Assembly: GCF_019219095.1 (NCBI RefSeq)
Contig: NZ_JAHUWH010000013.1
Location: 93,301-157,300 of the forward strand
DNA: 64,000 nt
Source of the DNA: Acidovorax sp. sic0104
GTDB taxonomy: Bacteria; Pseudomonadota; Gammaproteobacteria; Burkholderiales; Burkholderiaceae_C
Reading direction: 5' to 3'
Part shown: positions 17,943 to 25,520 of the stretch, in pieces
Layout of the letters: every line of letters begins with the position of its first letter
How positions within the stretch are numbered: position 1 is the stretch's first letter
Program-made: the position numbers and the translations under genes
The notes under the pieces: model-generated
The model's input: the letters and a program-made list of their open reading frames with translations, nothing else
Databases searched by the model: none
Told to the model about the DNA's origin: nothing

Positions 17943-19724
17943 ATGGCGATACCACCACGGGGCCAGTGCGCCCTTCGCAGCGTTGCCGCAGCCCCTGCTG
18001 CAGCGTCTTCCTCTGATTCTTCATCATCATCTTCTTTCGACTGCCGGGCCTCGGGGCTGGCGGGTGGTGCGGATTCGCACCGAGACCGCTGCGTGCTTCA
18101 GCTGCGCGATGTTTCCTGGCACACGCCTGATGGACAGCCGCTGTGGGCCCGGCCTGTCACCGTGGCGTTGGGGCCTGGCGTGACGGCCCTGGTGGGTGCC
18201 AATGGCAGCGGCAAGAGCGTCTTGCTGCAGTTGGCCGCCCGCACGCTGCAGCCGGCTGGCGGCGTGGTGCAGGGCAGTGATTCGGTCCACGCTGTGGCGC
18301 AGGAGGTGGCTGCGGCGCCCCACGCCACCGTGGCCTGCATCGCCGGCCTGGGCCCCGTGCTGGGGGCGCTGGCACGGCTTGCGGCGGGGCAGGGATCGCC
18401 CGGGGATCTGTTGCTGGCCGATGGGCGGTGGGACCTGCCCACACGCTGGCAGCAGGCTCTGCACGCCATCGGTCTGCCGCAGCTGTCGCCCGGGCATGCC
18501 GCCGCGCGGCTCAGCGGCGGCGAGCGCATGCGCGTGGCGCTGGCGGGCGCATTCCTGTCCGGGGCCGACCTGTTGCTGCTGGACGAACCCACCAATCACC
18601 TGGACCGGCCGGCCCGCCGCTGGCTCATCGCCGCGCTGCGGCAGTGGCGGGGCAGCGTGTTGGTGGCCAGCCATGACCGCGAGTTGCTGGCCGCCGCCGA
18701 CAGCATTCTCGAGCTGTCTCCCGCGGGCCTGCAGAGCTACGGTGGCAACTGGGACCTGTACCAAGCGCAGCGGCAGGCCGAGACCGATGCTGCGCAGGCC
18801 GCGCTGGACCATGCCCGCACCGAGCGTGGCCGGGGCCTGCGCGCGCAGCAGCGCGAACACGATGCGCAGCAGCGCCGTGCGGCACGGGGGCAGGAGGCTG
18901 CGCGCGCGGCCAACCAGTCGCCCATCCTGCTCGGCCGCCAGAAGAACAACGCGCAGGCCCATGCTGGCCGCGAACATGAGCGCCGGCAGCAGGAGCGGCA
19001 GCGGCTGAACGACGCGGTGCGCGACGCGGCGCTGCGCCTGGCTGCGCCATCGGCGACCGCCCTGGTGCTGCCGCAAAGCGCCGTGCCGGTGGGGCGGCAG
19101 GTCCTGGCGTTCGATGGGGTGCAGGTGCCCCACGCGGCACCGGGCCAGCCGCTGCTCGACGGCGCATGGTGCGGCCCCGTTCGCATCGCGGTGATAGGTC
19201 CCAATGGCTGTGGCAAGAGCAGCCTGCTGCGCCTGATCGCATCGCCCGGGGCCGCCCCGGCCGGCCGCGTGGCGCGCGGCGTGCGGGCCGCCTGGCTGGA
19301 CCAGCACAACACTGCCCTGCTGGCACCGGAAGGCAGCGTGCTCGATCGCCTCAAGGCACTGGGCTCGCCATTGCCGGATGCTGCCTTGCGCACGCACCTG
19401 GTGCAGCTGGGGCTGGGGGCGGACAAGGTGCACCGGCCGTGCGGCGTGCTCAGTGGTGGCGAGCGCATCAAGGCCGCGCTGGCCTGCGCGCTGTGGTCGG
19501 GCGAGCCCGCGCAGATGCTGCTGCTCGACGAGCCCACCAATCACCTGGACCTGCAGGCCGTCGAGGCGCTTCAATCGGCGCTGCAGGCGTTCACAGGCGC
19601 CCTGGTGGTGGTGTCGCACGACCTTGCCTTCTTGCGAGCGCTGCGGCCGGATGTGGTGTGGGCATGGCGGCCGAGCGGGTGGGACCTGGACGCCTCGCCG
19701 GACGATGCCCGGGACTACCCATGA
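17943..19724 (+). CDS. ABC-F family ATPase (ribosome-associated or unknown)
   Basis: Soluble protein with two ABC ATPase domains and no membrane segment. Domain 1 has Walker A GANGSGKS and signature LSGGERMR, then LLLDEPTNHLD; domain 2 has GPNGCGKS, LSGGERIK and LLLDEPTNHLD. The duplicated DEPTNHLD is diagnostic of ABC-F translation factors. The linker (about 270-370) is charged, with QREHDAQQRR and ERRQQERQRL, as expected for the P-site tRNA-interaction motif. ATG 17943 has GGAG 10 bases upstream, but it adds a serine-run N-terminus (SSSDSSSSSS) outside the fold. GTG 18093 would give a more usual 543-residue protein. It could be a factor such as EttA or Uup, or one linked to antibiotic protection; unresolved. 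Confidence 0.85.
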   Translation: MAIPPRGQCALRSVAAAPAAASSSDSSSSSSFDCRASGLAGGADSHRDRCVLQLRDVSWHTPDGQPLWARPVTVALGPGVTALVGANGSGKSVLLQLAARTLQPAGGVVQGSDSVHAVAQEVAAAPHATVACIAGLGPVLGALARLAAGQGSPGDLLLADGRWDLPTRWQQALHAIGLPQLSPGHAAARLSGGERMRVALAGAFLSGADLLLLDEPTNHLDRPARRWLIAALRQWRGSVLVASHDRELLAAADSILELSPAGLQSYGGNWDLYQAQRQAETDAAQAALDHARTERGRGLRAQQREHDAQQRRAARGQEAARAANQSPILLGRQKNNAQAHAGREHERRQQERQRLNDAVRDAALRLAAPSATALVLPQSAVPVGRQVLAFDGVQVPHAAPGQPLLDGAWCGPVRIAVIGPNGCGKSSLLRLIASPGAAPAGRVARGVRAAWLDQHNTALLAPEGSVLDRLKALGSPLPDAALRTHLVQLGLGADKVHRPCGVLSGGERIKAALACALWSGEPAQMLLLDEPTNHLDLQAVEALQSALQAFTGALVVVSHDLAFLRALRPDVVWAWRPSGWDLDASPDDARDYP

Positions 19725-19727
19725 AAA

Positions 19728-19759
19728 AGCCATCCGCTGCGCTGAGGCGGCGGATGGCT
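19728..19759 (-). terminator. Terminator of the b561-YceI operon
   Basis: The stem AGCCATCCGC/GCGGATGGCT is followed on the minus strand by T5. It also lies 4 bases after the ABC-F stop codon and may act weakly in both directions. Confidence 0.85.
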
Positions 19760-19823
19760 TGCTGGGCAGGCGGCATCGCGGCAGCCAGCCTGAGGGTTGC
19801 GCGCCGAGGCGGACGGTGAGCTG

Positions 19824-20402
19824 TTACTGCTTCACGGCTTCGATCTGCACCACCAGGCGCACGTTCTTGGGGAAGCCCCATTCCACGCCGTAGTTCATGC
19901 CCCACTGCGTGCGGTCGATCGTGGTTTCGAAGTCGCCGCCGCACACTTCACGCTTGAGCATGGGGCTGTCGTAGCAGTTGAACTGAGTGGCCTTGAGCGT
20001 CACAGGCGCGGTCTTGCCCAGCAGCGTGAGCTGGCCGGTCACTTCGCTGACCTTGTCGCCATTGAAGCTGAACTTGTCGGAAACGAACTTGATCGTGGGG
20101 TGCTTGGCCGCGTCGAACAGGTCGGCGCTTTGCAGGTGCTTGTCGAACGGAGGCGTGCCCGAGTTCACCGACGTGGTGTCGATGGTGATATCCACCTTGC
20201 CGGTCTTGGCCGCGCGGTCGAACTCCACCGTGCCTTGCTTCTTGTCGAAGCGCGCACGGTTCGTGGTCGTGCCGAAGTGGCCGATCTCGAACGTCACGAA
20301 GGTGTGCGTGGGGTCGATGGCGTAGTTGGCGGCCTGGGCGGCGCCAGCGGTCAGGGCGGTGGCAGCAGCCACGGCCAGCAGGGAGAACAGGGACTTGCGC
20401 AT
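19824..20402 (-). CDS. YceI-family periplasmic protein (second copy)
   Basis: Secreted lipocalin-like protein of 192 residues. A signal peptide (MRKSLFSLLAVAAATALTAG, cleavage after AQA at about 24) precedes ANYAIDPTHTFVTFEIGHFG, the YceI signature. The family binds amphiphilic or isoprenoid molecules such as octaprenyl compounds. It is the last gene of a cytochrome b561-YceI-YceI operon. ATG 20402 was chosen because the signal peptide begins there and the upstream frame is unlike protein; an AAGGAG-like sequence precedes it. Distinct in sequence from the other YceI copy upstream. Confidence 0.92.
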   Translation of the reverse strand: MRKSLFSLLAVAAATALTAGAAQAANYAIDPTHTFVTFEIGHFGTTTNRARFDKKQGTVEFDRAAKTGKVDITIDTTSVNSGTPPFDKHLQSADLFDAAKHPTIKFVSDKFSFNGDKVSEVTGQLTLLGKTAPVTLKATQFNCYDSPMLKREVCGGDFETTIDRTQWGMNYGVEWGFPKNVRLVVQIEAVKQ

Positions 20403-20490
20403 GCGAAAACTCCTTAAAAGGAAAGGTTCAGGGACGAAGGAACACGAAAAAGTTTGAGTGGTCAGCTCAAGCTCGAAACAGGCATGGCCG

Positions 20491-20566
20491 AGGCCAGCGC
20501 TCCCGCGCAAGGGCCGCCCCGCCGCGCTGGGAGGGGGAAGGCGCGGAGCGACTCAGGGGGAGCTTC
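20491..20566. repeat. CCCCCTGAG/AGGGGG-type dispersed repeat
   Basis: GGAGGGGGAAGGCGCGGAGCGACTCAGGGGG with a flanking GGGCCGCC half lies between the two YceI genes. It is one of several copies in the window. Confidence 0.75.
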
Positions 20567-20568
20567 AT

Positions 20569-21144
20569 TCAAATCTTGCCTACGCCAGTGAGCGCGAGCT
20601 TGAACTTGACGGTCACGTCGTCGGCCACCATCGACGTGTCGGCCCACTCGTTCTCGCCGATCTTGAAAGCCAGGCGCTTGATGGGCAGGCTGCCGGTGGC
20701 GGTGGTGGTGGAGCCGCTTTGCGTGAGCGTCACGGGCACGACGACGTTCTGCGCGTTGCCCTTGATGGTGAGCTTGCCCGCCACTTCGAACTTGCCGCCG
20801 CCCAGCGCCTTGATGGCGGTGGACTCGAACTGCGCCTGCGGGAACTTGGCCACGTTGAACCAGACGGGCTTGGGCAGCTCGGCGTCCGTTTCCTTGGAGC
20901 CCAGCGTGGCGCTGCCGGTGTCCACCGTGAGCGCGATCTTGCTGGTGGCCAGCTTGGCGGGGTCAAAAGCCACCTGGGCGCTGAACTTCTTGAAGTGGCC
21001 GTCAAGTGGCACGCCCATCTGGCGCGCGGTGAACTGCACTTCGCTTTGCGCAGGCACCAACTGCTGCTGGGCCATGGCGACCTGGGTGCTCACGACAAGG
21101 GCGGCACCCAGCACGATGCGGGAGAAGGCGGAAGACACGTTCAT
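20569..21144 (-). CDS. YceI-family periplasmic protein (first copy)
   Basis: 191-residue secreted protein with a signal peptide ending at about AMA (residue 24) and the mature part QQQLVPAQSEVQFTARQMGV. It has the YceI beta-barrel layout: VPLDGHFKKFSAQVAFDPAKL, later ESTAIKALGGGKFEVAGKLTIKG read in parts, and a conserved VTVKFKLAL end. Located between the cytochrome b561 gene and a second YceI gene. The b561-YceI pairing is widespread, suggesting that the cytochrome and the lipid- or quinone-binding lipocalin act together in periplasmic redox chemistry. Partner molecule unknown. Confidence 0.92.
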   Translation of the reverse strand: MNVSSAFSRIVLGAALVVSTQVAMAQQQLVPAQSEVQFTARQMGVPLDGHFKKFSAQVAFDPAKLATSKIALTVDTGSATLGSKETDAELPKPVWFNVAKFPQAQFESTAIKALGGGKFEVAGKLTIKGNAQNVVVPVTLTQSGSTTTATGSLPIKRLAFKIGENEWADTSMVADDVTVKFKLALTGVGKI

Positions 21145-21221
21145 TCGAAAACTCCGATCAAGAATTGGAAGAGGCCGTTGCGGCGGTATTTGCAGCGGTC
21201 GGCTGATTGGGGCGGGCATTT

Positions 21222-21312
21222 GCCAGCGCTCCCGTGGATCCGGCTGGGCCGGTCCACGGGGCGTCTCCCCCTCCCGTAGGAGAGGGGGAAGACGCGAAGC
21301 GGCTCAGGGAGT
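21222..21312. repeat. CCCCCTGAG/AGGGGG-type dispersed repeat
   Basis: CGTCTCCCCCTCCC...GGGGGAAGACGCGAAGCGGCTCAGGG, with a flanking GATCCGGCTGGGCCGGTCCACGG half. Its edge supplies the stop codon of the cytochrome b561 gene (21304-21306). Confidence 0.75.
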
Positions 21313-21891
21313 GCTTCGCCCCCCCGGCAGCATCCGCGCCAGCAAGCCGTCGCGGTCGATGATCTGGTGCTTGAGCGCGGCGGCCACGTGCAGCAGGACC
21401 AGCCCCGCCATCGCAAAGGCGGTGTACTGGTGCCAGGGCTTGATGGCCTCGGCCAGCTCCTTGCTCACGGGCACGAAGTCGGGCAACTGCCACAGGCCCA
21501 GGAACACGATGGGAAAGCCCGCCGCAGAGCTGTAGGCCCAGCCGATCAGCGGCACGGCGAAGAACAGCAGGTACAGCAGGTGGTGCGTGCCGTGGTGCGC
21601 CAGCTTCTGCCAGGCAGGCATCGCGGCTTCCACGGCGGCTGGAAGGGCGGGTGGGCGGTGCGTCAGGCGCCACAGCAGGCGCAGCAGCGACAACGCCAGG
21701 ATGGTCACGCCCGCCCACTTGTGCCAGTTGTAGAACTTGAGCCGCTGGGGAGAGAACGGCAGGCCGGTCATGTACAGGCCGAAACCGAACAGTCCGATCA
21801 GTGCCAGGCCCAGCACCCAGTGCAGGAGGATGGCGGTGCGCGTGTAGCGGCGGGGCGCTGCGGCAGCAGGGGCGTGGGCGGTTGCAGTCAT
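21304..21891 (-). CDS. Cytochrome b561 family membrane protein
   Basis: Di-heme inner-membrane electron carrier of 195 residues. Four transmembrane helices are visible, with the heme histidines expected in AILLHWVLG, FYNWHKWAG, a TM3 HHGTHHLLY segment and KPWHQYTAFAMAGLVLLHVAAALKH (read in parts). It probably passes electrons between quinol and a periplasmic acceptor. It is the first gene of an operon with two YceI genes. ATG 21891 places MTATAHAPAAAAPRRYTRTA before the first helix; an upstream open extension adds 22 unlikely residues. The C-terminal end (PGGRSTP) runs into a dispersed repeat that provides the stop codon. Confidence 0.92.
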   Translation of the reverse strand: MTATAHAPAAAAPRRYTRTAILLHWVLGLALIGLFGFGLYMTGLPFSPQRLKFYNWHKWAGVTILALSLLRLLWRLTHRPPALPAAVEAAMPAWQKLAHHGTHHLLYLLFFAVPLIGWAYSSAAGFPIVFLGLWQLPDFVPVSKELAEAIKPWHQYTAFAMAGLVLLHVAAALKHQIIDRDGLLARMLPGGRSTP

Positions 21892-22133
21892 CAAAGAGGT
21901 GGCGAAGGAATGGGGGCGCCGGACGCACCGCAGCCACGGCTGACGGGCGTCAGGCAATAGGGCAGTGTAGGAAGCCGAAGCCGGACCCGGCTTCAGGCAG
22001 ATTGACCACTCAGTTCAAAAAAAATGAATTGAGAGGGCTCTAGCGATCAAAGTTCCCCAATGTTCGGAAAACCCTGCGCAGTCCCGGGAATGGCCCGACC
22101 CGGGCCTGGCGGCGCGCATTGCGCCCGTCCGCG

Positions 22134-23411
22134 CTACCGTCCGAGCGCCGCCTTCTTCCAGGCTTCGGCGGCGGATGCTTCGTCGCCGCGCTGTTCCGCC
22201 AGTTCCGCCAAATGGCGCCAGGCGCTGGCGCGCAAGCCGGAGTCGGCCAGTTGCTGTGCCGCCTGCGTGAGCAACTGCTGGGACTTGCCCCACAGCTGGC
22301 GCTTGAGGCAGGCCATGCCCGCCAGGTACTGCAGTCGCGCATCGCGCGGATTGGCCTGGTGTGCGGATTCGATGCGCGCCAGCCAGGGAGCGTCCAGCGC
22401 GTCCAGACCCGCCTCGAGGGCTCGCACCAGCTTCAGGGCATGGTGTTCGGCCAGCGCATCGGGCTGGCCCACCATGCGGTCCCACACCGGCAGCAGCCAG
22501 GCGCGCACCTGCGTGGCGTCGCCGCCCAGTGATGCCAGCCGCTGCGCCGCATGGATGGCCAGCTCGGGCATGTTGCGCTCGGACGATTCCAGCGATAGCC
22601 AGATCTGCTGCAGCTGGGCGGTGTCATGCGCGCTGTTGATGAGCTCGGTGGCCAGGCCCCGCACGATGCTCTGGGCCGCACTGGGCGAAAAGGCGCGGTG
22701 CTTGCCCAGCAGCCGTGCGGTGTCGAGCGCCTCCTGCGTCTGCCGTGCCAGGCGGGTGGCCTTGAGCTTGATGCGCAGGGCCAGCGTGCGCCGCGCCGCA
22801 CCCTGGGGCAGTGCGGCCAGGCGTTCAAGTGCTGCGCTCGGGTCGCGGTCGTCCAGCGACCAGCGGGCGGCGCGCATCTGTGTGCCTTCGCGCATTTCCT
22901 GCTCGTTCACGGTGCCGCGGGCCGGGGCCTCTTGCAGCGCGTCCTGCAGATGGCTTTCTCGCGTGGCGCGGTCCTGCAGCGCATGGGACGCTTCGGCCGC
23001 GATCATGTGCGCCAGAGCACGCAGCTGTCCGCCGTGGGGCACGCCTTCGCCGGAGGCCGCCAGGGCGCTCTCCTGCGACAGCGCGGCCACGGCGGCCTTG
23101 CGCGAGCGGATGAAGCGCCCGCCGAGCATGTGGGTGAGCGCGTCGAGCAAGGCCGCGTGCATGGCGCGCTCCTTTTGCTGCACCCGCCAGCGGCGTGCCT
23201 GGTGGGGCAGCTCCAGCAGGGCGGCCAGGGCGCGCAGCGCCGCGTAGACCGTGACGAACCCGCCCACCAGCAGCAGCACCACCATGTTCAGCGACAGGTC
23301 GATGCGGTACGGTGGCCAGTACAGGGTCACGGTGCCCTGGTTGTTGCCCGCGAACAGCGCTGCCGCCACGGCCACGCCAAACAATGCCAAAAGCCAAAGT
23401 GCTGCGCGCAT
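22134..23411 (-). CDS. hemY: HemY, heme-biosynthesis-associated membrane protein
   Basis: 425-residue protein with two N-terminal transmembrane helices (about 3-22 and 40-62) and a long TPR-like alpha-helical cytoplasmic or periplasmic domain. The early GTVTLYWPPYRIDLSLNMV segment is typical of proteobacterial HemY. This HemY is not the protoporphyrinogen oxidase of Bacillus; its biochemical role is not settled. It is the last gene of hemC-hemD-hemX-hemY, separated from hemX by 160 bases that hold a dispersed repeat. Confidence 0.93.
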   Translation of the reverse strand: MRAALWLLALFGVAVAAALFAGNNQGTVTLYWPPYRIDLSLNMVVLLLVGGFVTVYAALRALAALLELPHQARRWRVQQKERAMHAALLDALTHMLGGRFIRSRKAAVAALSQESALAASGEGVPHGGQLRALAHMIAAEASHALQDRATRESHLQDALQEAPARGTVNEQEMREGTQMRAARWSLDDRDPSAALERLAALPQGAARRTLALRIKLKATRLARQTQEALDTARLLGKHRAFSPSAAQSIVRGLATELINSAHDTAQLQQIWLSLESSERNMPELAIHAAQRLASLGGDATQVRAWLLPVWDRMVGQPDALAEHHALKLVRALEAGLDALDAPWLARIESAHQANPRDARLQYLAGMACLKRQLWGKSQQLLTQAAQQLADSGLRASAWRHLAELAEQRGDEASAAEAWKKAALGR

Positions 23412-23474
23412 TTCAATATTGCTCAGTGATCCGCTGCACTGCGCGCCTGCCCGTGAAACTGGCGCGGCCAGAGG

Positions 23475-23562
23475 CGAGTACCACCGTGGAACTGGCTTCG
23501 CCAGGCCGCCGGTGGCGTCCCCCTCCCGCAGAAGAGGGGGAAGGCGCGAAGCGACTCGGGGG
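23475..23562. repeat. CCCCCTGAG/AGGGGG-type dispersed repeat in the hemX-hemY spacer
   Basis: Contains CCACCGTGGAACTGGCTTCG, CCAGGCCGCCGGTGGCGTCC and GAAGCGACTCGGGGGG parts in order. It fills most of the spacer inside the hem operon and could form a strong hairpin in the mRNA. Confidence 0.8.
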
Positions 23563-23571
23563 GTGATTCAT

Positions 23572-24690
23572 TTACCTACCAGCTGCTGCAGTGGCCAGGG
23601 CAGACAAGGTCTCGTCCAGGCGCGGTTGTTCGGCCGCCTTCATGCTGGCCTGCGCGGTCTGCAGCGTGCTGGCGGCGTTCTGCGTGCGGCGCGAAGCCGG
23701 GTCGAAGTACTTGTTCAGGGCCAGCGTGGCGGAATTCAGGTCGGCGCGGGCCGACTCGAACTGTCGCGCGAGCACGCCCAGCCGCGCGTTGAGCAGCTTG
23801 AGCTTGAGGTTCTCGCGCAGGAAAAAGGTCTGCTCGGGCGCCAGCAGGATCGCCTCGGGCTGGTCGATGCGGCTCACGCGCACCAGGCCCCGAGCCTCGT
23901 CGCGCACCACTTCCCAGCTGCGCTGCAGGGTGGCCTGCCACCAGGCCATGCCGGCCGTGGGGGCGGGTGTGCTGCCAGGTGCCGCGGGGCCGGTCGACAG
24001 GCGCTTGGTGGACGCGGCCTGGGCCACGGCGTTGAGCACGGGCAGCTCGTCCACCTGGCGCACCAAGTCGTCCAGGCGGGCGAGCAGCCCGGCAGTGTCG
24101 GTGACGGCGGCGCGCGTCAGGCGGTCCAGGTCGCGGCCGATGGCGCGCTGCACGGGCGCCAGCCGCGGTTGGGCTGCCCGCTCGATGCGCTGGTTGGCGC
24201 TCTTGAGGGCCGCCACCAGGGGCTCCAGGCTCCCAGTGAGCTGGGACTGTTGCTGGGCCAGGCGGATGGCGGACTCGATGTCCACCACCAGGTTCTCGTC
24301 GCGCGAACGCGAAAGGCTTTGCATGAGCTCTTCGAGCTGGCTGCGCTGCAAGGCGACCTCGCTCACGCGGGCTTCGGCCACGGACAGGCGCGCGGCGGTG
24401 TCGCGCACCAACTCTTCCGCCTGGCGGGCCATGGTGCGGGCCTCGATCGCCTGCGCGCCGGAGTCTGCCGACTGCCGGGCCAGCTGTTCCTGGATGGCGC
24501 TCAGGCGCTGCCACAGCAGGGCGCTGCTGATGAGCGCGGCGGCGGCCACTGCGCCCAGCAGCAGCGTCAGCCCGCCGCTGCGGCCGGTGGCGGCGGGCGG
24601 GGTTGCTGCCACCGCAGGGCTGGCTGCCGGAGCAGCCGCAGAAGCGGCGGCGGGTGCGGAAGGCAGGTCGTTGGGGGGCGCAGAACTCAT
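23572..24690 (-). CDS. hemX: HemX-type uroporphyrinogen-III C-methyltransferase-like protein
   Basis: 372-residue membrane-anchored protein. An alanine/proline-rich cytoplasmic N-terminus (1-38) precedes one transmembrane helix (LTLLLGAVAAAALISSALLW, about 41-60), then a coiled-coil and helical domain. Although annotated as a methyltransferase by tradition, it has no SAM-binding motifs and is thought to be structural. It overlaps hemD by 4 bases (ATGA type), showing translational coupling in the hem operon. The ATG at 24690 is fixed by that overlap. Confidence 0.92.
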   Translation of the reverse strand: MSSAPPNDLPSAPAAASAAAPAASPAVAATPPAATGRSGGLTLLLGAVAAAALISSALLWQRLSAIQEQLARQSADSGAQAIEARTMARQAEELVRDTAARLSVAEARVSEVALQRSQLEELMQSLSRSRDENLVVDIESAIRLAQQQSQLTGSLEPLVAALKSANQRIERAAQPRLAPVQRAIGRDLDRLTRAAVTDTAGLLARLDDLVRQVDELPVLNAVAQAASTKRLSTGPAAPGSTPAPTAGMAWWQATLQRSWEVVRDEARGLVRVSRIDQPEAILLAPEQTFFLRENLKLKLLNARLGVLARQFESARADLNSATLALNKYFDPASRRTQNAASTLQTAQASMKAAEQPRLDETLSALATAAAGR

Positions 24691-25508
24691 GCGCCCGATT
24701 CTATCGACGCCACCACGTCCGCCAGCGCTGGACGGCATTCCCGCACCGTGCCAAAGCCCACTGCACGGGCCGCCTGGGCGATGCGCGGGTGGGTTGCGAG
24801 AGCCTGCGCGGCAGCCCACGGCTGGCCGGGCAGCGCCTGTGCCAGATGGGCCACCGCCTCGGAGCTGCTCAACAGCCACACCGAACCGTCCCGCGCCGCC
24901 TGTTGCGCCAGCGCCATCTCCACCGCATTGAAGTGGGGCGCGCTGCGTTGGTATGCCGCCACAAAATCCACGTGGCCACCGGCTGCGGTGATCTGCTGCG
25001 CGAGCCAGTCGCGGCCCGTGCCCAACGCGGACTCGTGCGCGCCGTCGGGGGTGGCCGATCGGCCGCGTACGATGAGCACCCGATCGCCGGGGCCGATCTG
25101 GCCGTGCACCTGCTGCCACAGCGCTTCCGAGTCGAACTGTGCTGCATCGGGCGCCGGGCCGTCGATCTGCCCTGGAGGCATGCCCGCCTGCACCAGCGCG
25201 GCGGCTGTTCCCGGGCCGGGTGCCCATGCTCTTGTTTTTATAGCTGTCAGCGCTTTGTGGGCGGGTGTCAGGGGCTCTTTTGATTCAAAAAAGTAGGTGG
25301 CGGCATTGCCACTCACGAACATTAGCGCCCGGTAGCTGGCCAGCCGGGCATGCGCCTGGGCCAGGGCCTGTCGTGCTGCGGTGTCGGTGCAGGGGCCGAT
25401 GCCTATCAACGGCAGCGCCACGGCGTCCAGCCCGTGCTCGCCCAGTTGCTCCACCCAGTGCGCGGCCTCGCGGGCCGGCCGCGTGACGATCACCCGGGGC
25501 AGGGGCAT
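24687..25508 (-). CDS. hemD: Uroporphyrinogen-III synthase (with repeat-derived insert)
   Basis: Cyclises hydroxymethylbilane to uroporphyrinogen III, 273 residues. It begins PRVIVTRPAREAAHWVEQL and contains the two-lobed alpha/beta pattern with FVSGNAA and a later WLLSSSEAVAHL. Residues 73-94 (FFESKEPLTPAHKALTAI plus KTRA) are encoded by a copy of the AGCTAT-type dispersed repeat (25231-25295), which reads through in frame without a stop. The insert lies after FVSGNAATY in the first lobe. It overlaps hemX by 4 bases and follows hemC after 12 bases. Confidence 0.93.
   Translation of the reverse strand: MPLPRVIVTRPAREAAHWVEQLGEHGLDAVALPLIGIGPCTDTAARQALAQAHARLASYRALMFVSGNAATYFFESKEPLTPAHKALTAIKTRAWAPGPGTAAALVQAGMPPGQIDGPAPDAAQFDSEALWQQVHGQIGPGDRVLIVRGRSATPDGAHESALGTGRDWLAQQITAAGGHVDFVAAYQRSAPHFNAVEMALAQQAARDGSVWLLSSSEAVAHLAQALPGQPWAAAQALATHPRIAQAARAVGFGTVRECRPALADVVASIESGA
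25231..25295. repeat. AGCTAT-type dispersed repeat inside hemD
   Basis: The core TTTTTATAGCTGTCAGCGCT continues with a TGTCAGGGGCTCTTTTGATTC half and an A-run. It matches the intergenic copies elsewhere in the window but is translated as part of HemD. Confidence 0.85.
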
Positions 25509-25520
25509 GGCGGCCTCGGC

